A model generated the notes under the pieces. That model searched no databases. It saw only the letters and a program-made list of their open reading frames with translations, and was not told the DNA's origin. A stretch of DNA of 64,000 nucleotides from Choristoneura fumiferana (lineage: Eukaryota; Arthropoda; Insecta; Lepidoptera; Tortricidae), in contig NC_133474.1 in assembly GCF_025370935.1 (NCBI RefSeq), positions 12,189,597-12,253,596 of the forward strand, written 5' to 3'. Positions 49,262 to 60,600 of this stretch are shown one piece after another; the first letter of the stretch is position 1, and each line of letters begins with the position of its first letter. The position numbers and the translations under genes are program-made.

Positions 49262-49357
49262 TTTTACTTATATTCTATTCCAAACTGACTAAAGTTCCTT
49301 AATATAATGTCTACATGTAACACTATGTTGCCTTTTGATTCTGTCTGTAGTTTGTAC
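48767..49357 (-). other. Shared exon holding the B9D2 stop and the Tectonic start (bicistronic junction)
   Basis: One exon, with acceptor at 49358 and donor at 48766, contains the last 31 codons of B9D2 (stop TAA at 49264-49266), two bases (49262-49263), then the Tectonic ATG (49259-49261) and its first 165 codons. There is no room for a terminator, promoter or polyadenylation site between them. The only upstream non-coding DNA nearby is the 103-bp B9D2 intron 3 (49358-49460). Confidence 0.88.
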
Positions 49358-50552
49358 CTGAAAAAATAAGAACAAGATATCAGCATCAACAACTCTACAT
49401 TATTCAATAATTGAATACACCACTTATTGGTGTATAAGTTGTCTGAGGATGCGGTCTTACCTATCTAATCCTAAGTTAATAAGATCAGATTGTAAAAGCT
49501 GATGAGATCCACCAAGGAAGTACTGTCTGATTCTGTCCGTGAGATTAGTAGCTTGTGGGACCCAGCAAGAGACGTCTATGGAGTGGTGTCCTGGAACAGC
49601 TGGCAAGCTGCAGCAGCTGTAGCCCACTATCCAGGACCGGCTGAAGGAGTCCAGGCAACTCACTTGCACTATCAGTTTAGGCCAGCCTTCAAATATGTAA
49701 GTAAAAAGTAGAAAAGCATAGCAATCAGAAAGGCTAAGGAAAATTTTGCAAAGAGTATGAAAGTAATTGAAAACAAATAATAGACCTTTCAATATTCACA
49801 GTTTTCATTCATGTATAAATAAAGCATAGAAGAAAACTTAAAACCTTACCTATATCATATATTATTATTAGGTATGGCCACAAGCACTAATTTGAGATTT
49901 TTTTTTTAAAAATTCTTTGAATTGTCATACAAAATGACAGTTATTTGATAAGGTTCATAGATGTCAATGTATTTGATCTTAAGTGGGTCCAAGCCTGAGT
50001 CGCACTGTCATCATTCATCCACCATTATCTCTCATATTTCGTTTTCTAGAATTTTTTTACCGTACAAAACTATTAGACACTGGCAAAATTGTCCTCCGAT
50101 GGACAGAGCCATATTTTTTTAAAGAAACAACAAGTGGGTCCAAAATTAATGATTGTGACCGTATTGGGCCCTTTTATTTAAGAAATCAAAGAGGCAACAT
50201 ATTTTACTTCGATGACTGCAATGTCTTGTCTGTAATATTGATTATTTAGATTGTTACCTTGGATACCCTTTGTTATGTAATGAACATCGAGGGGTTGAGC
50301 CCACACAACAGAGTCGTTGTGATCTGGCTTGCCTGATACAGTTTGGCCCTCTGGTGAACCAGAAACAAGAGTCCAATTCGGTCCTGAAATACCACTGCAT
50401 TATTAATTTGCTTCACTGCACGGCACTATATGGTTGTTATAATCACAAACTATCGGCATACCAGATTGAAATGAATATCGGCAAAATAAGGACGACGGAG
50501 TACGAAAATTTGATACACTCTGCAATTGCCCTAATATGTGCAATTCAGCCAT
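49264..50552 (-). CDS. B9d2: B9 domain-containing protein 2, ciliary MKS/B9 complex, complete
   Basis: Four exons read leftwards: 50462-50552, 50258-50383, 49461-49686 and 49264-49357, giving 178 aa (human B9D2 is 175). The B9 domain is a C2-like fold; B9D1, B9D2 and MKS1 form a complex at the ciliary transition zone. Recognisable blocks in order are MAELHILGQL, the SLFCRYSF block, GPNWTLVSGSPEGQT, a VVWAQPLDVHYITKGIQGWP block, VGYSCCSLPAVPGHH, LGGSHQLLQSD and the C-terminal ILRNFSQFGIEY. These follow human B9D2 block by block and match it better than B9D1. All phases agree. The short exons hid it from simple ORF calling. The terminal exon runs without a break into Tectonic exon 1. In flies and moths such genes serve sensory neurons and sperm (general knowledge). 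Confidence 0.93.
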
Positions 50553-50671
50553 GAGACAGACTTTATAGGGTGGACGTCAATTTGATATCGCATTAGTGTT
50601 CTTTTCCGTAGCTTTATTAAATGAAACGTAATGTTCATTTTTCGCTTGAATGTTGTTTGTTATTCTGTTCC

Positions 50672-50685
50672 GTTACTATGGTTAC
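50672..50685 (-). promoter_or_regulatory. RFX X-box upstream of B9D2-Tectonic
   Basis: On the minus strand the site reads GTAACCATAGTAAC. It fits the ciliary X-box consensus GTHNCC-AT-RGNAAC at every position. It lies about 120 bp 5' of the B9D2 ATG, the usual place for RFX sites controlling ciliary genes. RFX binding is inferred from the motif and the ciliary identity of both genes. Confidence 0.75.
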
Positions 50686-50729
50686 GTGCTAAACTGTCAC
50701 AGTGACAGTTCGCTTTTTTTTTTTGTTTA

Positions 50730-51430
50730 CGAAGCCTGTTATCGATACGTTCAATTTTGGTGGTGTATGTGTGTCACCGGTTTCCTTTATCTTGCATAAT
50801 ATCGATTCTCCGAAATACACTTCGCATAACAGGTATCTCGTATATTTTTTTTGCCGAATGTTACTTTTGCATAATCATAATAATTATCAGTTCGAATAAT
50901 AGTCATTTCTCAGAATATGTAATAGCAAAACACTCGCCGAATATACTTCTGCAGAACATTAGTATAGCCGATTTATATATGGCATAATGGCATTGCAAAA
51001 CACTAGTTTGGACTATTGTTCATATATGTGTCTCTTTTACTCACACAGGATCTTATATCTTTTGTTCGAGAGCGTTTCTTGAGCGATAAAATAGTCGATA
51101 GCCAATAGTTTCCTCGCTGGCGGTGAGACAACTGCCATAGTATGAGAAAAATATATGCGAAAAGTAATTCGGTGATATGATGATTCTGCTGAAGGTTGTT
51201 ATGAGAAACGAAATTATGAGATTCGATTTTATGCAACATATTAGTGAACCGTGTGTCACAAAGATGGCGAAGGAACATGTCGCATATATGTGGCTTTTAT
51301 TCGGAAAAATGGTAGCATATCGAATAACTCTATAAATACAGTCGAGAAAACTCAATTGCTTACCAATATCAGTCTAAAGACACTGTGCCAATGTAGAACC
51401 TTATTACTACTTAAGCAGGTTTGCACAGCA
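50730..51430. repeat. Degenerate short-period repeat between B9D2 and ATM
   Basis: Loosely recurring units such as CCGAATGTTACTTTTGCATA, CGAAAAGTAATTCGGTGATA and GAAACGAAATTATGAGATTC fill most of the interval. I recall similar degenerate arrays from other Lepidoptera. No gene seen. Confidence 0.4.
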
Positions 51431-51567
51431 TAGTTATCAATGAAATCGAATATCTGTACCTGAGTATGATTATACGAGCCTGTAACGTTATAGTGTATTT
51501 CTCGTGTTTTAATAAGCAGCTGAGCAATATAAAAAATAAAGTAAGTACATTTATATTATAACAATCA

Positions 51568-51573
51568 TTTATT
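51568..51573 (-). terminator. ATM polyadenylation signal (AATAAA on minus strand)
   Basis: AATAAA on the minus strand lies about 55 nt downstream of the ATM stop codon. Confidence 0.6.
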
Positions 51574-51627
51574 TCAACATTATTCACAATCGCTACACAT
51601 ACGGGTATACACAAAAAACTGTCACGT

Positions 51628-54600
51628 TTACAAGTAGGGTTGCCAGCCGTGGTACAGGCGGCAAAGGTTAGCGGGGTCGGTAGCGGTGCTGATGAGCTGG
51701 GCGACTTGACCGGGGACGGCTACGCCGCCCGCGGCGCCGCCCTCCGTGCCGCTTAGCTTGCTGCTTACTGCTAGTAGCGTCCGCTCTGCCAGATCTGCCA
51801 CTGACCCTGTTTGAGCTGGTACTGAAATTTTTTAAAGCGATTCGTATTATTTATAGAGAAAGACGAACCGAATGGCAGGTGACAACGGCCAGTGCAATGT
51901 GGCTGAAACGTCGAGATTTGCAGGTGGTAGGACCTCGTGCAAGGTCCGCCCGGATTACTACCATCATCTTGCTCGCTAGTCCTGCCGTGAAGCAGCAGTG
52001 CTTGCACTGTTGTGTTTCGGCGTGGAGAGTAAGACAGTCGGTGAAATTACTGGCACTTAAGGTATCCCATCTTAGGCCTCTAGGTTGGCAACGCATTTGC
52101 AATACCCCTGGCGTTGCAGATGTTTATGGGCAGTGGTGATCTCTTACCATCAGGAGACCCACTTGCTCGTTGGCTATCTGGTCGAACAAAAAAAAAAGAA
52201 TAATTGCTAGTTTGCTAGCGTGAATTATATACTTACTCAGTGGCACAAAATTTGGCACAACTTACATGGAAGATTACCTATCACTGCATACATTTAAAGT
52301 GCCAGATTTTTTGCCGCTCAGTATAATTCAAGTTTAGAATAGAAAAGTTCTTTTTCACCTCAGCAGCTCAAACAGGCAGGTTTTGCTATGAGAAATCAGT
52401 GAGCAAAATCGCATTTTGCTCACTCCGTGAGACAAAGTAACTTTTTAATTATTTTTTTTAAATGCTGAGTACAGTGTTGGGTCTACTCGCTGAATTCCAA
52501 ATATTTGAACTTTACTTTGATCTGTCATTTCACTTCAACTCGAAAAAAGCAAGAGATAGGATCAAATTTGTCGATTACAAACTTAAATTAAATTTTTGGT
52601 ATTAAAAATATATCGAAATATTTCCAAAATGTAAATTTTCCTGATCTTTTAATAAAGTATGCAACCTCGTTGCACGAAAGCAGCTTCTCTTGTTTTTTTT
52701 TTATTAAAAAAAAATCCGTATACTGCCTCTACAGTATAATTATTATTTGTTAAATTGAATTATTTTTTAACAAATCTATTTATGTTTATGTAATAGAAAT
52801 CTTAATAAAAATCATATTTAAAGGTTTAATTGTTCAACCTTTTCAATTACCCCGAGATGAGGCTTTTTGCAGTATTAAAAAATAAGTGTGACATTAGTAC
52901 AAGAAGTTAAGGTTGCATGCTATGAGTATGCGATTTGTATTGTAGCTACTGGACTCTTTTTATGGTTTTAAATGTAATTATTATATTTGATAATAATCGG
53001 ATTCTATTTTAAAAAAATGTGTTTGTTTTGTAAACAGGTAGGTATATGTGGTTTTATTCTTATGTTACATTTAAATTTGTTCTCGCTGCTGAGGTGAAAA
53101 ATTGTATGTGTCACACGAGACCAAAGTTTTTTTGCATCTCGTGTATTTCAATCCCTTGCTGATCTCAGGATTCTAACCTAGAATCACTCGCTGACGCTCG
53201 TGATTCAATTATAGAATCCTTCGCTTACTCGGGATTCAAAAATCAACACTCGCAACAAAAAACAACTTTGCTCTCTTGTTGCACAAATAACTATTTAAAT
53301 TCCATATTTTTTACCTACTCAAAAACACGAAAATGTACATTTTCAGAAAAGTTACAAAAAAAAAGAAAAACTTACAATTCAAATTGGAATCTTTAGGAGT
53401 TGCCGTTATCTTCTTTGTAGTCCAAGAATAGAATGGATCGCACAGGAGCACCTCTAATATTGTCAACAGGGTCTCGTGATTGTCCCGTAATAACTGCATC
53501 GTCTTTTCACACGACCTGAGAACAAAAACAATATTAGAAGTGAAGAAACGGAGCCGATCCTTTTTTTAAGCTCAAAACACACACAGGACGGCAGCGAGTC
53601 GAAAGCGGGTCGGATCGAGAATGCGGCGGGCGTATTTACGTGCTACAATATCACACTGCAGCGCCCGCGCACGCCCCGCCCTGCAGGGCTACTACGAAAC
53701 TCAAAGTTCGTGTCGTACCGTCCCTCTCGCTCTCGTATTAAATAGTATAAGTGTCAGAGGGACCGCACGACACGAACTTCGAGTTTCGAGTTTCGTAGTA
53801 GCCCTGCTGCTTTCGGCTCGCACCCGTGTTTTGCACTTTTAACATCCTGCTAAGCGCTAGTACGAAGCCATTGCGTGAGCGAAATAGCATTTCAAGGATT
53901 GGCCAAATAAGATTAATTATCAGCACACATCCGTCCATTAATTATCACAATCCGTGAGTGGAGTTGAATATGTATGTATACTTTCTGAAAATTCCCTCCA
54001 CTCCACTGGAACCAAAACCAGCGATGATATCCTGCGTCAGGCGAAAGGGGATGGTCTCGGGCGTAGGTAGTGCTTTGCCTTGATCGAAGGCGATACCTGA
54101 AAATGAATGGCCATTAATTTAGGCAAGTTTATTAAAACATACTTGTTTTTTTTATGAAAAAAAGGAAATATAACAATCCTATTCTAATAACAAAGTGACT
54201 TTAGTCCATTTAGGGGATAAACTAATTTTTGGCAAAATTATAACGAAAAACTGGTGCTAGATTGGTAAAGTGACAAAACAAAGAGTGTTGCAGAATCAGT
54301 TAGCTCGTATTACAACTCTACCTATTGGTCAGTTCCGCTACGCAACTACATTATAGCTATTTATATTAGCTATAATGTACATACTAATACATTTTACAGA
54401 AGAAAATTCTCGTCCAAGTCGTTTGTTGCACTAGAAGTGTTATTTTAGTTTGGCACAAGTCTTTCTTGTCGTACTTCATCTAACTAAGCCCTTTCACACA
54501 TTCAGTGCCAAGAACACCCTAGGCGCGTTCTTTATTCGTAGGCAGTTTTCGCTGCAAAGTGGAAAACCGCTGCTACGCGCTACGCGAATGCGGCAGTGAA

Positions 54601-57600
54601 TGTATTAAATATTTGAAAATAATTAAGTGAAGTTAGAAGATAAAAGACATCTTACCAAAATCAATGTGCACAACTTCGGCGGTATTCTTGTCTATAAGAA
54701 TATTTTGTACGTGTCTGTCTCCTAAACCTAAAATGTAGCCGACCATCGACGATGTGGCAACACTGAAAAACAAAAAAACGAGTGCGTGAAACTATTATTA
54801 TGAGAAGATAGATCCATTTCTATTACAAAGAATTACAAATATTCTACTTAGACTATTATGAGAAAGTTTGTGAAGTTGTTTGGATGTATGTTACTCAAAC
54901 ACGCAAAAACGGCTGGACGGATTTGGTTGGAACGTGGTACACCGATAGTTTATAACCTGGAAAACCATATAGGATACTTTTATCCCAAAAAATTGCATAG
55001 TTCCTGCAGGAACGAATTCTTCGCAGTCAAAGTCACGGGCAACAGCTAGTAGTATCATCTTTGTAAATATTACTATACCACGCGCCATATAAATCTGCCT
55101 AAAAGTTCATTACTTAATACTCAGTTTTGACGCATTTTTGAGATACATTTTTTATGCGACGTCTTTACGTTACTCCCGGATTGTGTTCGAATCGCTTAAC
55201 GGTATAGTACCTATTCAATTATTGGAATTATACCTTTATAGTTTTTGTCGTACTAGTCGTGGCAATGAATTTTTAGGCAAAGTTAGGCGGCGGAAGGTAT
55301 AATTACTACTAGTTGAAGATTTTTACCTTTTAGTGTAGGCCAGCCGTCGTTCATACCAAGTGACAGGGTCAAGATAGTGCTCCGTAAAGAAGTGATGGAA
55401 TACTGGTTTAAAGTTCTTTAATATCCCCAAGTAAATAGCCAATTTTTCCGCTAGAGTTCTTCTACTCGCCTGGATAGTGGTGAATTTCGAACGAGCAGCG
55501 GTGCAAGATATATCCTGAAATAAATAAACCTGTTTATAGTAACACAAATAAGACAAAGTAATTAAGTAAATAAGCTTAGTAAATTATCAAGCAAAAACGT
55601 ATGTCCTTTCTTAATTATAATTATGAAATGAAATAAAAACATATATAGAAATATATAAGAATACAGTTTGTAATTTTTCGATAGCCACTGTACTTTACCT
55701 TTGGGCGGTAGCGGGCATGGGCGCCATTGCTCCCGATCAAATATGACCCTATTGGCTGCGTGCCTTCGCACCACTCGAGCACTCCCGACTGACGAGACAT
55801 AGGCACCACCTGCAAACGTCGAACTAATTGTGCGACTTATTTTATTAGGTTATTAGTGACAAAATTCCGTGATAACTTTACATCACGGACCTGTTTTGAA
55901 GTCCGGTGAAATATATAAAAACGCAATATGTCTATTTGTGAATACGTAATCGACTACTTTTAGTGAGCAATATCCACGTTACGTGGGTCTTTTCGCTTCA
56001 CCATTTTCGCTTCTGTCAAATATAACCGCCAAGCTCAGAGTCAACCTCAACAAGTTAGAACATTTTTTGACAATAAAAATGACGATAAATTGCGGGTAGT
56101 TGTGCGCCGGTGTTAGTTTCGTCGGGCAGTCGCGCGAGCAGAGCGGTGGCGCCTAGTGTGCGTGTTGCGGCAGCCGCCGAGTCGCGTGCTCCTGAGAAGA
56201 AGGGCTACGAAATAGCCCGATACATGTCGAGCTAAACTCGGTTTAAGACGTGAGTTATCCGTTACAATATAATTTAATATGTATAAGTTACAACATGTTT
56301 ATGACACGCAAGGTCCGGTGCACCCACTTAGATAGATGCCCTACTTGAAATATTATTTGGTCTGAATAGTTTTTTTTGTTATAATCAAAGAAACCAATGC
56401 TTCATTCAATTTTCATCATGTTCCGGTGATTGGGTTCATGAAGAAACTCTAGGTAATAATTATAATTTACCTTATAAGTGCGAATAAGTAGCTTGTTTCG
56501 ACTAGTCACGGGGTTCTTCTCTAGCAAGGTGTTTACTATATGGAACACTTGCTGCATGACGGCATCCTGTCTGAGATCGTCCTCTCCCTAAATCAGAATC
56601 AATACATTAATTAATTTGTAAAACAATTCAAGCAAAAATAAAATAAAACTACTGTACCTTCACTAAAACAATTCTCTTTTTGCCATCTGAGCTGCGGCAA
56701 TTTATTTTCTTCGGACAGTTTATTCCACCAACAAGTTCGAAATAGTTATCGAATGCCACCAGCGCTAAAAGATTAACACAGTTAAAGTATGCAATCAAAG
56801 CAGAAATGTACAAGTTCTGACTGCTAGCTAGACTCTATCTATGCTGTTTTTTATATGAATCTCCATGACGATTGATCATGGCACTAGTAGCCAAAGGATT
56901 CCTTGATCATTGGTTGTGGACTTGTGGTACGCGGTCGCCACTCGATTCTACTCAATCGATAAGTCTACGAGCAAGTCCCACCCTCTAAGGTATGCGATTC
57001 GCTGAGAAATGTCGGTAACTTTAATTCTTTTACTGATTCGATCCTACAGAGATACTCTGATCACAACTATTTACATAAGCCTTCTTATGAGACCCACTGG
57101 ACATAAGGGACAACCTAAGGTTTATGTCAATCCAATTTATAGAAAGGGTAAACACAGACGCCATTAAACCTAGAAGCTATTGCAAAATAATTATTCTGTG
57201 CAGTAAATCGAGTAATTTATTAATTGAATAGATCAAAGTATTTTTGTCTATTTCATTATTTACTCGTACAATACTTGATTTAATTCCAACGTCTGTTTAT
57301 TCAATTATAAAAGCAGTAACTATTTTTAAATTTTAAGGTAAATAAGTAATAATCGCTTATTTAATAGAGTATTATTCGATTTTTAAAATGACAAATTTTT
57401 TCACCATCTCTACGCTAGTCTATGCTACTGCAGATTATACAAGAGGTTTATTCAAGAAATAACGTCAGATTTTGACGAAGATTTTTCAAATGAAAATTAA
57501 ATATTGAAATCAAGTGAATTTTGGTGAAAAAAACTGATTAGACGTCTAGTTAAAAGCCACGAATTATAGATAAATATGTTATTGATTCGATCCAGCGGGT

Positions 57601-60600
57601 GTTTATACAAGAATTTTGATGAAATCGGGTTGTTTACACTTTCCATAAATTGGATTGGCATAACGTATACGAACTATGTTTTATTTATTCGTTCAGTATC
57701 AATCAAAACTATCAACTTTCTCTAAAACCCACAAACAACCCACTCTTAAAGCTAAGACCAGCATGTAAACGGATAAAACTACTCAAAATAGTTTATATAG
57801 CACTTGGAACTTACTTGGTATATAAGAGTAGTTGCAATCGTTTCGCACGGCTATGGTGTCGATGGGGACCGGAATCGCATCCAAATGGCCGAGTTTATGT
57901 ATCAGCTCGGCCGACGGTATCTTTTGCCTTTGTTCCTTGGCTTGAGTTTTGAAATTGGCGAAGCTTATGGTAGCTGAAACAAAGAAAAACCGTTAAAGTA
58001 TCCTCATGGTGTAGAACAACAATGCGGACGGGTAACAACCAGATTTCGGACAGCCGTAGCAGGTTCATGTTAGGAGTTAATAATCTGAAGAACGAAATTA
58101 AAAGGTAAAAATCTGTAATTTCAACCAAATAGTTGGATAAGATTGTCGGAGACCGTTATTCAGTTCAGTTCGGCTGGCGGGTTCGTTGCTTGTTTTTGAC
58201 CAAGAAGATTTGGCATCTAAAGGAAAACTAGACTGAACGTATGAACTTTTATATACTTATCTATCTCGTAGGAGTGAGTGAGACGTATCACGAGTGACGG
58301 ACAGGTCACGTTTGTTAGACATAGAAAACTCATACTACGTCTAACAAACACAACCTATCATTTTGTCGCTTGTCGTATATAAAAAGGCGCCTAGATAAAA
58401 TAAATCAAATAAATCTTTCTTTCTTTCTTTTAGATGGCTAATGCTGGCATAGGGGCACCAAAGGAACGAAATAAAGTTAGCTAACCGTCACACAGACGTT
58501 CCATCTGCCCTATAATCTTCGCCAGCACAGCGCTAGACTCGGCGAGGTCCGCCACCAGTGCGGCGGCGGCGGCGTCCCGAGGCTCGAGCGCCCGCGCCGC
58601 TCCGCCGGCGCCGCGCGATGCGTTCAATATATACATGTCCTTGTCAGAATTCTTGAGACTGAAGAGGATGGGCAGAGTGTGGTGCGGGTGTTCACGAGCG
58701 CAGCGTTCTGTGAATGAAACAAACGCACACTATGTTAGGTTATGCTCTTTTTAGGTTTTTCTTTCACCTGACCCGGTGTCTCTGCGTCTGTGCAAGTCGA
58801 ATTATACACACTTCTAAAGGTCGGATTGACTTGAAATTTCGTATATATTAATTTGGATAGAGAGACTCCCAAAGTTTTTCTTCTCGTAGATCACTTTCAA
58901 AGTTTTACTGTTGTCGGTAGGTAGACCCGGCCGCTGCCGCTACATTTCTATTGTATTCCCAAAACTTCTCTATTTTTTTTCTTAATGTCAACGTGGACCC
59001 CTTCTGGTTTACCTGAACCACTTTAGTAACCTCTGACAAATGTTTTTTACAAAAACCTCATACATAATTACGAGTTGTACGTGATTTCAGAGTGATCGAG
59101 TTGTTTCTAATCAATTTACTTACTTAGTACAGCGGTCAAGTTCTGTGCAAAAGGCGTAGTATCCTGTGTGATGCGAGGGGCAAGCTGAGGCAGCACAGTG
59201 AGGAATTTGCGCGACGGAATAGCGAGCAGCAGCTGCTCAAAGCTCTCGCCTTCCAGCTGGAGCGCGGGGTTGTCCAACCAGAGGGATATCACGCGGAACA
59301 CGGACAGATTATTGTCCTCACAATGTTTCAGGGACAGCAAATAATATCTGAGGGAAAAGATAGTATTTGTATTCAGTGAACTAAGAAAAAATGGCTGAAA
59401 AATAAGTATAGTCAACCAATTTGAAAGAAAGAAAGAAGAAAGAAAACTACATTAAATTTGCGTTATAATATAAGTAAAAATTTAAGCAAGGGGCGTTAAT
59501 GAGAATCTACTCACTTCATAGCTAATTGCAGAAACCTAAGCTTTTCCGCTTTGGTATTAGCGATGTCCGCTTCGTCTAAGGTGCTAAGCTTTTGAGTGGT
59601 AAAGAGTACCTTCTTCTCATCCCTACAGAAAAGATAAACTTGTTGTTATTACTGGCTTTTCATACAATATCTAAGGTAATGCCAAGAGATAATTTGGACC
59701 GATACCCACTTTGTTAGAAGTGATGATTGTGTTGATTTCATTGAATCAGCTGTGCCCTTCATGCTTTCCAAACATTTCAATTTGTTTTCGAAAATTGAGG
59801 AGTTCATGTAGCTCACCACCTGACATCAACAATAACAATAAAACTTGAACAGATAATCTATCTCGTATGTTTAAAAACAGTACCATGGCTGACTGAGAGA
59901 CTACAAACACCCTTTAGTTGTCTACCAGGAAATGTTAGAGCCATGTAAAACCATGATTTAAAATCATACCTGTTTATATTCAGAGTCCGCAAATTTTGCA
60001 ATATCGTGGTAAACTTTCAGCCTGGTTCGCACGTGATCACACTTGTCCAGAACATGGAGACTCTTCATCAAATATTTATTTATAATATCCCTGGCATTGT
60101 CAAACTTGGATTCTGCCATCCACATGCCGTATTGTCTAAAACAATTAGGTACACTTATTTTTAATACACTCAATACAGGGACTATATTTATATCGAAAAT
60201 ACAAACTTAGACATGGATGCACAGAAAAACCAGAAAAAGAGACCAGCGCTGGGAATCGAACCCAGGTCCTCAGCAATCCGTGCTGCGTGCTATAACCCCT
60301 ACACCACCGCTGGACAGGAATTTAGACACGAATTTTTCCTATGCATACATATCTCAGGTTGCTTATTTCTACTACGCTACTTATGCAGCAGCACTAACCA
60401 ATCATGACTATATTTATGTCTAAATACTATAACATGCACCTTAAAAAAGTTATACATGAGTATGGTTTTTGTTTACCTTAAAGATGCTGCAGTAAGGTGC
60501 ATATTAGCTGTGTCGCTACCCATTACGTTTCGGACAAGCGAAAGTGCAATTTCTTTATGTCCTTTAGCCCAGCACACTTGGCCTTCCACTAAAGCAACAG

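Noticed and set aside
49502..49711. 69-aa plus-strand frame
   Set aside because: It is the antisense shadow of B9D2 exon 3.
49983..50249. 88-aa plus-strand frame
   Set aside because: It lies within intron 2 of B9D2 on the other strand; AT-rich composition and no homology.
60240..60316. Functional tRNA gene
   Set aside because: A and B boxes are present, but the anticodon arm has a 5-nt loop and the sequence looks like a repeated SINE head.
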